Shown here: positions 48,499 through 60,636 of the stretch, in pieces
Layout of the letters: every line of letters begins with the position of its first letter
Numbering within the stretch: the first letter of the stretch is position 1
Source: Platerodrilus igneus
Lineage: Eukaryota; Arthropoda; Insecta; Coleoptera; Lycidae
Reading direction: 5' to 3'
NCBI GenBank assembly: GCA_036346225.1
Contig: JARFIW010001458.1
Location: forward strand, 2,790,001 to 2,854,000
DNA length: 64,000 bases
The notes under the pieces: model-generated
What the model was told of the DNA's origin: nothing
Seen by the model: the letters and a program-made list of their open reading frames with translations, nothing else
Database searches by the model: none
Position numbers and translations under genes: made by a program

Positions 48499-49260
48499 GT
48501 TCTGTTTGCAATTGTAGTTAAACTTAGCTTTAATTACGGCATAACATGTAGCTTGCAAGTGAATTCACCTCCGTCGTGTATAGTATAATCTATGGTTTTT
48601 ACCGCGATTTTGTGTTTGTGTTGTTGTGTGTCACAAAAATTGTAATAAGGTAGGTGTGATCGTAACTATGATGCTTGTAACAAAAACTTTTGTTATAGTA
48701 AAATTTTTTAAAGAAAAACATTTCTAGCCATTGTTATTCTACAGCATACGAAATTGTCATTTAGCGTGAAATCGTTAAATAGTTTAATTTACTATAAGGA
48801 AAAACACCTTTTTCTTTTTACATTATCTTTACCTATATAAAGCATTTAATAGTGACTCCTACGCTTTTGATATCTGCAAATATCCTGAACGTAACTTGTG
48901 TTGCATAAGCTACAGGTATTCTTAAGCCCACTTGTGCAATTGCTGGACAGACACAACGCCTGCGCGTAAGGTGACGCTATAGATAGGGTGTTGGCTGGTT
49001 GACAGGAAGGCGAGGGAGAGCGCCGCCATCTTGCAAGCAACAACGAGAAGGTACGGTTCGTTTTTAAGATGCGGAGTTTTCTATGCTCCAAGTGGGGCAT
49101 TAGGATTGCCCTACTACCGAAGAGGGTGTATAGGTTGTCGTGGGGGGGGGCTTTGCAAAAGAGCTCTTGTAAAGCCGCCCCGGACAATGAAGAAGAGAAT
49201 GTAACAACACGTGCTGGTGTGAAGTCCGTTAATGGTGAGATTGTGTAATAAAACTACCTT
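48499..49260 (+). repeat. Candidate BEL 3' LTR start (end not resolved)
   Basis: A purine run TTTTGGGGGGCAGCA precedes TGTTCTGTTTGC at 48499, about 150 bp after the pol stop, the usual place for an LTR. Inside are a TATA-like CCTATATAAAG (48832-48842) and a poly(A) signal AATAAA (49227-49232). No second copy was found upstream, so the assignment rests on position and signals alone; the right boundary is unknown. Confidence 0.4.
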
Positions 49261-52200
49261 ATATAAAACTAATAGATGCTTTAATTTCCTTAGCACATTT
49301 AAGTAGGCACATCTAAGTATGCTCATCTAAAGAATAAAAATTTTAAGAAAGCACGTTTGAGAATGATAGAATTGAGAATTTAAGTGGTTTGTATGTCGAG
49401 CAGAATTCTATGTAATGTTATTGGAACGTAATTATGTATTGTGGAATCACTCGTTTTGAAGCTGTCTGTGGGGCTGTTCATGTAAGAATGCTGTATCTAG
49501 CAAATGCCAACTTCGTACCTTTTTAAAACTTCAATAAGATGGAGTATAATGGTGTTTTGGTTGGTCTAGAGCGTTTTGCAGCATCACCATCAAGCAGATA
49601 AAACAGAACCATCCAGGTACTTATAAAACTATTTATTGAGTGAATTAATTTTACGTATTAATTACGGTCAAAGCTTTGATTTAACGTTTTCTAAATTATA
49701 AGAAACTTTTGTTAAACGAATGTTAGTGTTAAATTTTTTTGCAAGATATGTTTATGCTTAAATCCCAAATAAAAATCAGTTAGAGAATTATATCCTAGTA
49801 ACCTAATAGGCCAAATACCTTTTTGTTCAGAACTAAATTTTTTTGACATAAGAGGAATTTTTGAACTTTTAGAATAATTAATTTAAGGTTGTTATTCAAA
49901 GCACGTAAGTAATGCACATGTTAATTGAGAAAAATAAGTATAAAGTTCACTTTTGATTGAAAGATGTTTAACTACAATATGCCATATGATGAGTAGTATA
50001 GCAATGCTGCTTCTAACATATGGCGAAACTAACTTTCTTTAATTTCATGTAATGTTTGAGCCATATGAACTTTTTGTATAATAAGTTCGTTAGAGAAATT
50101 TTGTAAGCCAGAACAGATCTGTTTTATGGATGTTTAAGAACCCGACTGTACTAAAGAATTTAAAAATGTTAAGATCTCTCTCTGTAGAGAAACAAATTCA
50201 GAGATTTTTGAAACTTATTCTATATTGATTATCAGATTTTTTATATATAATTTTTGCAACAAAGGGAATTACATTTAGATTATACTTTGGTTTAAAACTT
50301 TCGTCTTTTTATTTCACTAATTGAAATTAGTAATATCCAAATTAGATAAACAAAATTTTGAACGTGGAAACTAAAAAAAAGTTGATACACCATTAGGTAT
50401 TAGAAACAGAGTAAGTAATTTTCAGTAGAGTACATTTTCATAGGTAAGGTGTTGTTGAGATTTTGAATTCAGGACAATCGATCTATAAAGACCGAAATAT
50501 TTTGTTGTCGTAAGACACAAACAGTGTCTTATATTTTATTTTTTTTGTGTGACATTTTCTTGCAGGTCTGACATCGCAGAAGCTGAAGCAGAGGCCCAAG
50601 AGGTTTCCAGAGGTATTGCTTATTTTAAATTGTATGCTTTTTGATAGTCATTATATCCTATAGGTTTCTGCGTCTTCCTGTAGGATACTTTAGTTTTATT
50701 TATTGTCTATATAGATGCAGTGGCGCTCATTTCCTTTTTTTTGTTCCCGTTTGTAGTCGAGCCCACCCTATATCCACGCCCAATCTTATTCCTCACCCTT
50801 GGGGTAATTCCCAGACTAAGCCGCGAATATAGTAAAGCCCGTGGGTCCCCCGAGGTTTTGTTCACTAATTGACTCACTCCCCATTTAAAGAAATTTAATA
50901 TGTCTCACTGATGCCCAACGTCAGGACATAATTAAATTAAGTAAAGAAAAAATTTAGTTTCATGCTATAGCAATATTAACATTTGAGTTTCGCATGGTCG
51001 ACAGTTTTGCATCTGGCGGCCGCCGCCGCTCAACTTTGAAGCACTACTGGTAAATACTTGAAGGGTCTGCTTAAATAAACCGCTCGTATTTAAACCTCTA
51101 CTACTTCCACCATCTGTGGTTGTTGAAGTTGTTGCAGAACAGTGCCAGTATTGAGAAAACTTTATTTAAATCGGTGTTGTCAGAGGCCTAAGCAAGCCCA
51201 GGGATGTTAATTTTTATTAGTTGAGTTGACATTGAGAAGCAATCCAATACAATTTTTTGTTAAAGTCAAAACCTATAATGTAGTTTCCGTTCATCGCTTT
51301 ACTGCATTTCAATGCTAACTCGAACCTTTTATGGTTTTAAGAGGTTCTATAAATTTGGTGTCGGCAAAAACTTTGTATTAAATTAAATTTGGTAAGAGTA
51401 TTTAAGAGTATAGGTTTGGCGATGTCAATTATGTAAAGAACGAATTTTTCGGAAGAGATGTAGCTCGTGCGTGGGGTTTCTTAAATATTTTATCTTCGTA
51501 AACAGTGTTAACCACGCCGTTGAAAATGTGTTACCCAAGTATCATTGTAATGATTTCTGCTAATTAATGTAACCTAATATAAGCAACCAGTTCGAAAGAA
51601 ACGGAGTCTCTACACAAACAACTCCCTAATCATTTTAAATCTTGAAAACAAAGCCAAATTTTAATTTTCACTTTTAAATTTCAGGAAACAAAATACAGTT
51701 GAACATGCAGAAACTGTAATATTCCGTTGAAAGTTACTTACAAGCATTGGCGACAACTTTATAAAAGTTATATAACTAAATAATTAGTTTTCAAACAAGC
51801 CACAACAACATGTACCAAATATTTACTACATATTTACTACATACCCAAACATACCCAAACTAATAAATTCAGAATTATGAATAAAGCTAGAGAAGTTCAT
51901 AAACTTAAAAGTTTTATTTTAATTAGGCGTTTAGAGGACATATTTAAAGTAAAAATATTGTAAATTTTATACTTCAACTAACTGCTAAATATTCAACATG
52001 AAACTCGAAATTAATTGATTAAAACTTTCAGTAGGGTTCTTGCGGTGTTTGGCTTTATAATGAACAAACTTTAGCGTTGCGACTATTAGATAAATAAAAA
52101 TCAGTTTAAACGATTTATAAGTTGGAATCGCTCAACTTTAACCAGCGCTGTGGTATAGATTTTTATTCTTTCGTAAGTAACTTTTGTTACATGAATCAAT

Positions 52201-53245
52201 AAAATATCTAGCTGTGAAGCTAAAGAAAAATATGTCACCAGCCTGACTTTCTGTATAAATTTATCATTGGCTATTTAACTTTTGTGATATCAAGTAACAG
52301 CGCATGGAAACGCTTTATAGAAAGTTATTTATGAAGCAAGGGCTTGTATGTATAGTCCTACCGTACCGGGTATTCACTTATACATTTTAGCTAGTAGATA
52401 ACTTTTTATTAAGAGCTCTAGAGGAAAGCTTTCATTAGCAGAGTTTTCTGGATCAAAAATTCGCTGATGAAAGTAACAAAGTTTCATTGAGAGGATGCAG
52501 AAACTTTAAAACCTGTAAGAGATTATTTAAGTTCAGCATATTAAAAAATTATGTTTACATGGTACAACAGAAGTTCAATCGTGGCAGATCCACTTTTGTT
52601 CGTTTAACGAAATCTGTGGTTACGGATTTATGTACCGACAATGATAGCTTACACTCTGCCATCTACAAAAACAAATAAAATCGAGAGAAATTATCTTCAA
52701 AGCTGAACCTACATCATTTCTCAATGTATCTAATGATTTACTTCTGCCAAGCTTAATATTAGGCATACATATTTCTTCTCTTACTCTAATTTGAAAATTG
52801 TTTACATTATTTGCAAATACACCGAGTACATGCAGTGTGTCCAATATAATCATAGGGATCTCGAAAACCCTAAGAATTACAACAATCAAAACACAAAAGT
52901 TGTCCAATTTACGGTTAAATTATATGCCGTTGAGAAAATTAGAAAGTCGGCCTACTTCCGGAGGTATTCGAAAATTTCGAAAAATTTGCGATTTTATTTC
53001 TGTTTTTTAAGTTATTTCAAAAAGTATAAAAAAACTGAAGATACGCTGATTGTCACTATTTTCGATGTACAAGATAGCCTTTACAAATTTCCAAGAGAAC
53101 GAATCGTTTCGAAGAACTCGTGTCAACTCTTCCTTTCTTATATGAACCGTAAAAAACTAAAACTAAAACTACAGTCCAATTAGTTTTAAAAAGTATCAGT
53201 TTAAGCCTGATAAATTTCGAATTTTTTAGGAATTAAGATTAGGTT
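49261..53245. other. Non-coding DNA, partly LTR-like texture
   Basis: Contains GC-richer islands (about 48960-49200, 50560-50620 and 51000-51060) in AT-rich DNA. A strong 3' splice-like tract ending TTTTCTTGCAG lies at 50555-50565. An open frame of 130 codons at 52791-53183 (+) is unrecognised and lysine/tyrosine-rich. No assigned element. Confidence 0.4.
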
Positions 53246-53249
53246 ATGA

Positions 53250-54289
53250 CGTCATCATCATTAAGGCTTCAATCCTGAAACTGGTTAGACGCGTACCCTC
53301 ATTGTTTCCTATTCAGAACTAACCGACACATTTCCTGGAATTTGCAAAGTCTACATCTATCACTATGTGATCTAGGTCTACATCAGCCTCCTTTTTCCTA
53401 TCTCTGCTTGTAATATATCCCATACTATTCCCCAAAAATGCCTTAGAACGTATTCTGCCAGTCTAGTTGTTGTATTTTTTTTTCACAGATATCTTCTTTC
53501 CTCTACTATTTATATAACCTAATTGTTATTAACTTTGTCTGTCAATGCAATCATTCTCATACATCTGAAGCACAACATTTCAAAAATCTGTTACCATTTT
53601 TCTGTCTGCTTTTCCTACTGCCCGTATTTCATAGACATACTGTGCTGGGCTCCACACATATGCTTTCAACAATTTTCTCCTTGTTTCTATGTTTGTTGTC
53701 TGATCATAGGCGCTGTTCGTTCTTGTTAGGTGCAGTTCGGTCCTCTTCTATTGTTTTACAATTATATACTCTCCGACATTAGGTGCTTGTGAAGGGTGTA
53801 AACAGCCTGTGACTGCCGATTTAATATTTTTTTCAAGATATCTTTTCGCACAGTCAGCATTAGTTGCAGATATTTCACAACCAACACCTGTAGTTGTTTA
53901 TAATACTCATCAGATTTATCTGCGTTTATTTTTTGGTCATCAAGTTTTCCGTCTCAAAACTGGTTGGACACGTACCACCACTTATTCATATTCTGAGCTA
54001 GTTTACACAGTTCCCTAAAATTCCCACACAGCCTAGATACAGCTCGGTTTCGCTTCTATTGTTTTCCAATTATGTGACCTATTTCACTGAGATTTAGTGG
54101 TATATGCAGGGGGTTAAGCAGCCTGTGGCTGCCAAGATTCCCCAACACTTAGACATGCCGAATTAATAGTTTTCTAGTAAATCTTTTCACACAATTAATA
54201 TTATTCGAGAATATTGCAGAACCACTACCTGTAGTTTCTTGTAATAATCATCATGTATAAGTACAGTTATTTTTTCGTCATTAGTTTAT
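53250..54289 (-). mobile_element. RTE-like LINE 3' region, inverted relative to the neighbour
   Basis: Minus-strand LINE sequence. 53250-53760 matches 8234-8730 (pol C-terminal relic and (ATG)n terminus, CATCATCATTAAGG at 53250). 53770-54289 contains two versions of the 340-bp 3' module: (C/A)ATCAAGTTTTCCGTCT near 53938 and GTCATTAG near 54279; CAGCCTGTG(A/G)CTGCC near 53807 and 54119. It abuts a plus-strand LINE body at 54290, giving a head-to-head arrangement. Confidence 0.75.
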
Positions 54290-56225
54290 CCAGCCTAGAC
54301 ATGGCGGCCAGAGATATTCTGGGGTATACACAAAAAGAAAATAAGATACCGTGGATAACAAAGAATATCCTGAATTTAATAGAAGAAAGGCGAAAATACA
54401 AAAATAAATTAGACGAAACAGGAAAACAGAGTTACAAAGCCATAAAATGGTAAATTATTCGCAAATGCAGGAAAGCTAAAGAACAATGGATTGATGAAGA
54501 ATGCAAAGAGGTACAAACTAAGATGGAAATAGGAAAAACATATGAAGCATACAAACTAATTAGAATCAATTTTAGGAATATAGAACCGTATAGCAAAAAT
54601 ATAAGAGATGCTGGAGAAAATGTCATTATAGAAAATTTAGGGAAAGTGGGTAGATGGCAATAATGTATAGCGAACTTATATGCAGGAGAGAAACTAACTG
54701 CATTAGAACAGGAATCAGACATTGAAAATGATGACTTGGGATATCCTATACTTAGAGATGAGTTTGAATTGGCATTAAGGGGTCTGAAAAATGGAAGGGC
54801 GCTGGGTACAGATAAGATACAAGCAGAAACTCTAAAAGCTGTTGTACAAGCAGTAACAGAACGTCTCTGTAAACTTGTAAGCTATACGTATGCGACAGAC
54901 GAAATACCCAAAGATTTCAACCGTAACATCATAGTAACTATGCCAAACAAGAGTGTCGCAGATAGATGTGAAAATTTTCGAACAATAAGTTTGACAGCAC
55001 ATGTATCAAAAATAGTAACTAGAATTGTACAAAGACGAATGGAAAAACAAGCTGAAGAAATACTAGGAGAAAACCAATTTGGGGTTATGCGAAACAGGGG
55101 AACACGGGAGGCTATTTTTGCTCTGAAAGTGATAATGGAGAAAACAATAGAAAAAGGGGAAAGCGTGTATATAGGGTTTGTAGATCTGGAAAAAGCATTC
55201 GACAACGTAAAATGGAAAAAAGTGTTCGAAATACTTAAAGAAATTCGAATGAGTTATAGGGATAGACGAATAGTACATAGCTTATACAAAGAGCAAACAG
55301 CAGTAATAGAATTAGAGCAGGAACGTAGAGAAGTAAACATTAGAAAAGGGGTGAGACAGGGATGTGCCCTATCCCCATTAATTTTTAACTTGTACATTGA
55401 AGAGGCAATGAATACTGTCAAATGCAAACAGACCTTTGGAGTTACTATGCAGATGATACAGCGATATTAGCATCTAGCAAGGAAGTGTTAGAAGCTGCTC
55501 TTAATGAAACGGAGACGGTTCTAACAGAGAGATACGGTATGAAATTTAACAAAACTAAAGCTAAAGTAATAGTATGCAAAGGAGCAGAAAATAATTCAAA
55601 AACAAGAATACAATTATGTAAAACGAACTTACAAGAGGTTAAGAATTTCTGCTAGCTAGGAAGCCAAATAACGCAAGATGGGGAAAACGCAAAAAATATA
55701 AAACAAACATTAGCACAAGGTCGTGCTACATTTAACAAGAAAAAGCAACTGCTGTGTTTAAAGACAACAAACATAGAAACAAGGATAAGATTGCTTAAAA
55801 CATATGTGTGGAGCACAGAACTGTACGGCTGTGAAACCTGGATCGTAGGAGAAGCAGACAAGAAAAAGGTAGAAGCCTTTGAGAAATGTGGTGCTACAGA
55901 CGTATGATGAAGATATCATGAACAGACAAAGTTAAAAACGAAGAGGTACTAAAAATGGTAGGGGAAGAAAGAAATATGTGGAAAACGGTAAAGAATAGGA
56001 GAGATAGGATGATATGCCACATACTACGGCATGAGGAAATAGTGCGGAAAATATTACAAGCAGAGATATGAAAAAATAGTAGTAAAGGTAGATCTAGGTT
56101 AAACTACTGCACACAGATAGTGAAAGATGTAGACTGTAGGAATTTCAGGGAAATGTGTAGGCTAGCTCAGAATAGAAATCAATGGAGGTACGTATCTAAC
56201 CAGTCTCAAGATGGATAAATTAATG
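54290..56225 (+). pseudogene. RTE-like LINE pol: linker, reverse transcriptase, C-terminal region
   Basis: 54295-54452 encodes the linker after the (missing) endonuclease: KENKIPWITKNILNLIEERR. After stops at 54451 and 54661, a 244-codon frame at 54736-55470 is reverse transcriptase: GRALGTDKIQAETLKA, NFRTISLTAHVSKI, NQFGVMRNRGTREAIFAL, FVDLEKAFDNVKW (motif A Asp) and GVRQGCALSPLIFNLYIEEA. A frameshift with loss of about 20 residues follows, then 55422-55655 has the catalytic YADDTAILAS box and KFNKTKAKVIV. 55770-56225 holds the C-terminal region (LLKTYVWSTELYGCETWIVG) with many stops. It would make LINE cDNA by target-primed reverse transcription; this copy is dead. Clade RTE is inferred from the C-terminal motif and simple tail. 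Confidence 0.85.
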
Positions 56226-56745
56226 ACGAAAAAAGTTACTGTACTTAAACATGATGATTATTATAAGCAATTACAAGTATTTTTTGAGCAATATTCTTGA
56301 ATAATGTTAATTGTGTGAAACGATTTACTGTAAATCTATTAATTCGATAAATGTCTGAGTGTTGGGGAATCTTGACAGCCACAGGCTGCCTAACCACCTG
56401 CGCATACCACTAAATCTCTGTGAAATAGGGCATAAAATTAGAAAACAATAGAAGGGAAACCGAGCTGCATACATGCTGTGTGAGAATGTCAGGGAATTGT
56501 GTAGGGTAGCTCAGAATATAAATAAGTGCAGGTACGTGTCCAATCAGTTTTAAGACGGAAAACCTAATGACGAAAAAATAAACGCAAATAATTCTGATGA
56601 TTATTATAAACAACTACAGGTGTTGGTTCTGAAATATCTGCAACTAATGTTGACTGTGCGAAAAGATATATTGGAAAAAATATTAAATAGGTAATTGTTC
56701 AAGTGCTGGGGAACTTGGCAGCCACAGGCTTCTTACCGCCTTCTG
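56226..56745 (+). mobile_element. LINE 3' module repeats, plus strand
   Basis: Tandem copies of the 3' module: GATGATTATTATAA(G/A)CAA(T/C)TACA at 56243 and 56598 (spacing about 355). The second copy re-encodes the end of pol in a readable frame (YYKQLQVLVLKYLQLMLTVR) that matches the C-terminus of the copy at 13498-14046. Inverse of 53770-54289, so the LINE body sits between inverted 3' modules. Confidence 0.72.
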
Positions 56746-58049
56746 AACGTTCATTAAACTTCATGCAATGTATACGTAATTTGTAACGTGTACCAAACGA
56801 TTTTTGTTGACCCCCACATCAAGTTTATGTAAGCAAATTTTGAAAATATTCAAATAAATAAAAATCCCCAAATAAATGTTTTTAAATAACTTCACAACAA
56901 GCATATACAGATTGCGAACCTGTTGTTTCCCGTTTTAACCAGCTCCTGCACCAACTGCTCTACCGACTACCACTTACTGATTTAGTATCGTCCCAACATC
57001 GAAACCAAATCTGCTTTCGATATAGTCTGCATTTGTAGCTTCCTCCAATTAATAGCAGCATTTAATACTTGAGTTAAATACTTTTAAATCTTCCACATTG
57101 GATCTAGTAATTTAGCATTTCATCAAAGTCCTTATCATTATTTTTTCAGGTTTTCTCAGATCTCTCTTGAAGTTCTTTAGAGTCGTTTTTCAGGATTAAA
57201 CGACGAAACCAATATTTAATTATTCACTATCACCATCGTACAATTAATTCTTTATAAAATCACTTCAAATACTTTTCACGTGAATATTTTCACTTAAGCG
57301 TCGTGGACTAAGTCCCTACTCATCAAATCGGGTTTTATTTAAATGAATTGTTTATCTCTTGACAAGCGCATAGTTCATTTACTTCGCCGTCTACGTGATC
57401 CTTTAATACCATATATTGGGTATTTCTGTGGCTTTTCCTATTCTACACAAGTCTTTCCTCACGTAGCCTTTCGAGTTAATATATAGTTTTCATAGGATTT
57501 CTGGTTTTAACGCTTACGTAAATTAATGTTTGTACAAGCAAAATTTGTTGAACTTTGCCTTTAAGACCATGTCGTGTTTATTTGTTATGCTTTCTAGTCA
57601 CGTACACAAAATGTAATTTATATATTAAATTCCATGCGTTTTATATTACGCATTATTAAAACCACATGTTCAATTGAGCTTCTTAGTGTGACGACGATGG
57701 ATTATTGATGCGTACTGCGTTTCAACTACCGTTCATGCCGCCTCATGACTTGCCAAATCGTTTCATTAAACAAATCTTCTAGAGTATTTATTGTTTCTTA
57801 AATTAAATGTGACTATTGCTTATACACAGGGTGCTGTCTACAACTTTTCTGCCTAATTTTATTAATTCTTATTTTCTTCGTAGAAGTGTCTAGTTTTCGG
57901 TGCCCTCATGTTGTTTTAATGACGTGCCGTATAGTAGGGGTTTTAACTACCCCTAATTGACCTTATTAACACAGCAATATATAAATATATATTGCTATGA
58001 AAAAGCCCCCGTTGGTGCGCCATTAAAAAAGTGCTATGAAAAGGCCCGC
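56746..58049. other. AT-rich DNA, mostly unassigned
   Basis: No supported gene. A possible tRNA-like SINE head lies at 56905-56975. A short palindrome AGCAATATATAAATATATATTGCT lies at 57972-57995 (24 bp, given here only by its ends AGCAAT and ATTGCT). Two GCTATGAAAA(A/G)GCCC words lie at 57994-58007 and 58033-58046, just left of duplicated block B. Confidence 0.45.
56905..56975 (-). other. Possible tRNA-like SINE head
   Basis: On the minus strand: A-box-like TAGAGCAGTTGGTGCAGG and, about 40 bases later, AACAGGTTCGCAATC (B-box-like). Acceptor pairing is not evident. No target duplication was found. Confidence 0.35.
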
Positions 58050-60636
58050 AATTTAATTTTACAGAAATTACAAATGATTTTTTAGAATTGCTGCGTTATG
58101 TTCAATAAAGTTTAAAAATAAAAAATAATTAAAGTTATTATTCATTAATTAAACCAATTAGAATTAGGGTGAATAGCTTGAACAACCAACAATGTTAAAG
58201 TTGTGAAGCTCGGGACTTACTGGCCATCTTGGGCTTTAGAGAGTATGTATGCTATCCCTGCTCTTACATTACTTTGTGGGAAATGTAGATCTCATGTCTG
58301 CTATTTCTTGATGCAGCACAAATTATTACATTTTACTAATTTTAGTTCTAATAATTACTGTCTTATAGTCTACTGTGACCTGCACCTGCAGTATCATATT
58401 GCGTCTGGAATACAAAGTAACTGTTTCCGTTCTCATGTCTGGTTTGTGAACTTTCATTAACCTTTTATTATATGTCCTTCAATTATACAATGTAACAATA
58501 TTTTTTAAGACTTAATAATTTCATTTGAGTATACATATATATTAATGTGGGGGATATGTAACTCGCACTTTCCTGCAGTTGGCTGAAGGCAAAGAAAAAT
58601 TCTTTGCTCTATCCTCCTTTGCCCTTCGCCACCATACATATATCGATGATATCGCTTCAGGTAGAGACTCTATGGAGCCAACTATGGCCTTACATAATCA
58701 ACTAAGCGCTCTTTTAAAGCTTGGTGTTCTTAAACTGCATAAGTGGGCTAGTAATTGTCGAGTTTGAAACTCGGCATCTGAAAGTTTTCGGTTTTCAATG
58801 GAATCCCATATCAGAAAATTTTTGTTTTTTAGTTCAACCACAATGTATCGCTTGTACTAAACGCAACTTACTTTCCAAATTAGCCAGTCTTTTATTTCCT
58901 CTAACTTTTCGGTAAAGCATTTATTTCAGTGTTTATGGCCGCTAAAATTAGACTGGCATGATACCCCTTCCCATGACTTCTCCGCTTGTGGAAGAGATAT
59001 CTACATGAAATACCACTTCCTTCCGACTTTGCTTTACCACGCTTACTAGGAAAATTTTCTACGTGTTAAGTTCATTGTTTTCCGGATGCTTCCGAATGCA
59101 GCTAATGCGCTGTCGTCTATTTACGTTCTTTACCCTTTCCTCCGTTGAGGTTTGCTTAGTTTGTGCAAAGTCCAAAGTTGCTCCGCATCGTACCCTTTCT
59201 TTGACTAGAATCGAACTGTTCGCCGCCGCTTTGGCTTCGAAACTACTAACCATTAACCTCAAAACCTTCGATCCACATATTAACCTTAAAAAAATTTTTA
59301 TTGATCCGACTCCGTGGTTGTTCTTTCTTAGATTCGTTTTCTACCGCAGTGATGGGAAACATTCGTCGCCAATCGAGTTTCCTATATTTAAGAAAACACA
59401 TCTCGTTCTACATGACATCATAATCCTTCCACTGAGAATCTTGACGGTGTTGGGTCCCGTGGTTTGCTACCTTCCGACTAGTCATGATTCTTTATGGTGG
59501 ACAGCATCACCTGCCTTGTATCGCTTCTTAGACATTTACAGTTCACTGATTCCGCCTATTAATTCTTCGGAAGTTTTGATCGAAGAACGTTCTATTGTTT
59601 TGACCGCTGTCGTATCCTCTTCTTGAATTGAAACGATTTTGGAAAGTTGTTCGCCTTTTCAATTTATCATTCGCATTGTTGTTTGACCACTCCGCTTTTT
59701 CCATAACATACAAAAGCGGTTGGCAAAACACACTGGACTTTTGTCTGATTAAATATACTGAATAAATTCACTTTTCTATTTTGTTGGACGACATCCAGTC
59801 CGGATCAGTTCTAAAAAAGACTCTTTACAAACTGTCCTCTTCTATTGTAGAGGGAATCTCATCCATTGGTGGTCACCTATCTCATGCACACTTATTCTCC
59901 GACAAGAAATGTCTCGCCTTTTGAATGTCTCTTTACGGATTTATATATCAACTTTGTTCATCTGAGATACTTCCACCCTGGTGTTGAAGTGGTTAATTTC
60001 TTCGTTCGTCAATGCTTTTTGATTGATTTAATAAACAGTCCATTCGTCGAGATTTGAGTTAGCGTGTAACTTGTTAGAAGACCAATCCTACCGCAAAGCA
60101 GTCTCCTATGGGCCACCTTTCTCCATGCCAAGCCACTCAAGCTAAGCTCTTTTTTAGTTCAGACGTTGATTTTTCTGGCCCCTTCTATACTTCCATGTCG
60201 CGAATACGACGGGCTAAAGTGTTGAAAGCAACTTTATGTCCTTTTACATGCATAGTTACCAAGGTACTCCATCTTAAATTACTTCCTGTTCTGTCAACCG
60301 AAGCTTTTCTAGCTACTCTACGCCAATTTTTGGCCAGAAGTGGCCCCTGCGATCATATCTACAGTAATTGCTGCACAAATTTTGGGGCTGCACATAAACA
60401 GTAAATTTCTATCGAAAAATCAGCTGACGCAAGGAACATATTATTTAGCGCTTTATATCGCCGTCTGCGCGTTATTTTTGTGGTTTGTGGGTGTAAAGTT
60501 GGTTGAAATTTTGCTTTTTTGTGTTATAGGTGAGCAAGTTCTAACCTACGAGAACGTAGCCACTATCTTTGTTCAGATGAAGGCCATGTTAAATTCGTGT
60601 ACTCTCATTCCGCATAACAATGACCTCAACGACTTG
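58050..60636 (+). pseudogene. BEL/Pao pol segment, copy B (duplicated block)
   Basis: Near-identical to 45396-47983. Contains the RT YIDD box (58579-58767), connection (58721-58915), a 187-codon frame at 59063-59626 with LVCAKSKVAPHRTLSLTRIE (RNase H) and the downstream WW region, the integrase zinc region (59866-60057), and the integrase core (60108-60404). The core keeps MGHLSPCQATQAKLF, DVDFSGPF (first catalytic Asp), TKVLHLKLL and STEAFLATLRQFLARSG, but IYSNCC replaces IYSDNG. The Trp of the RNase H motif DSVVVLSW is a TAG stop, as in copy A, so the mutation came before duplication. Confidence 0.88.

Noticed and set aside
52791..53183. 130-codon plus-strand frame
   Set aside because: One of the longer unexplained frames, but Lys/Tyr/Asn-rich with no domain and no visible splice or promoter context; not supported as a gene.
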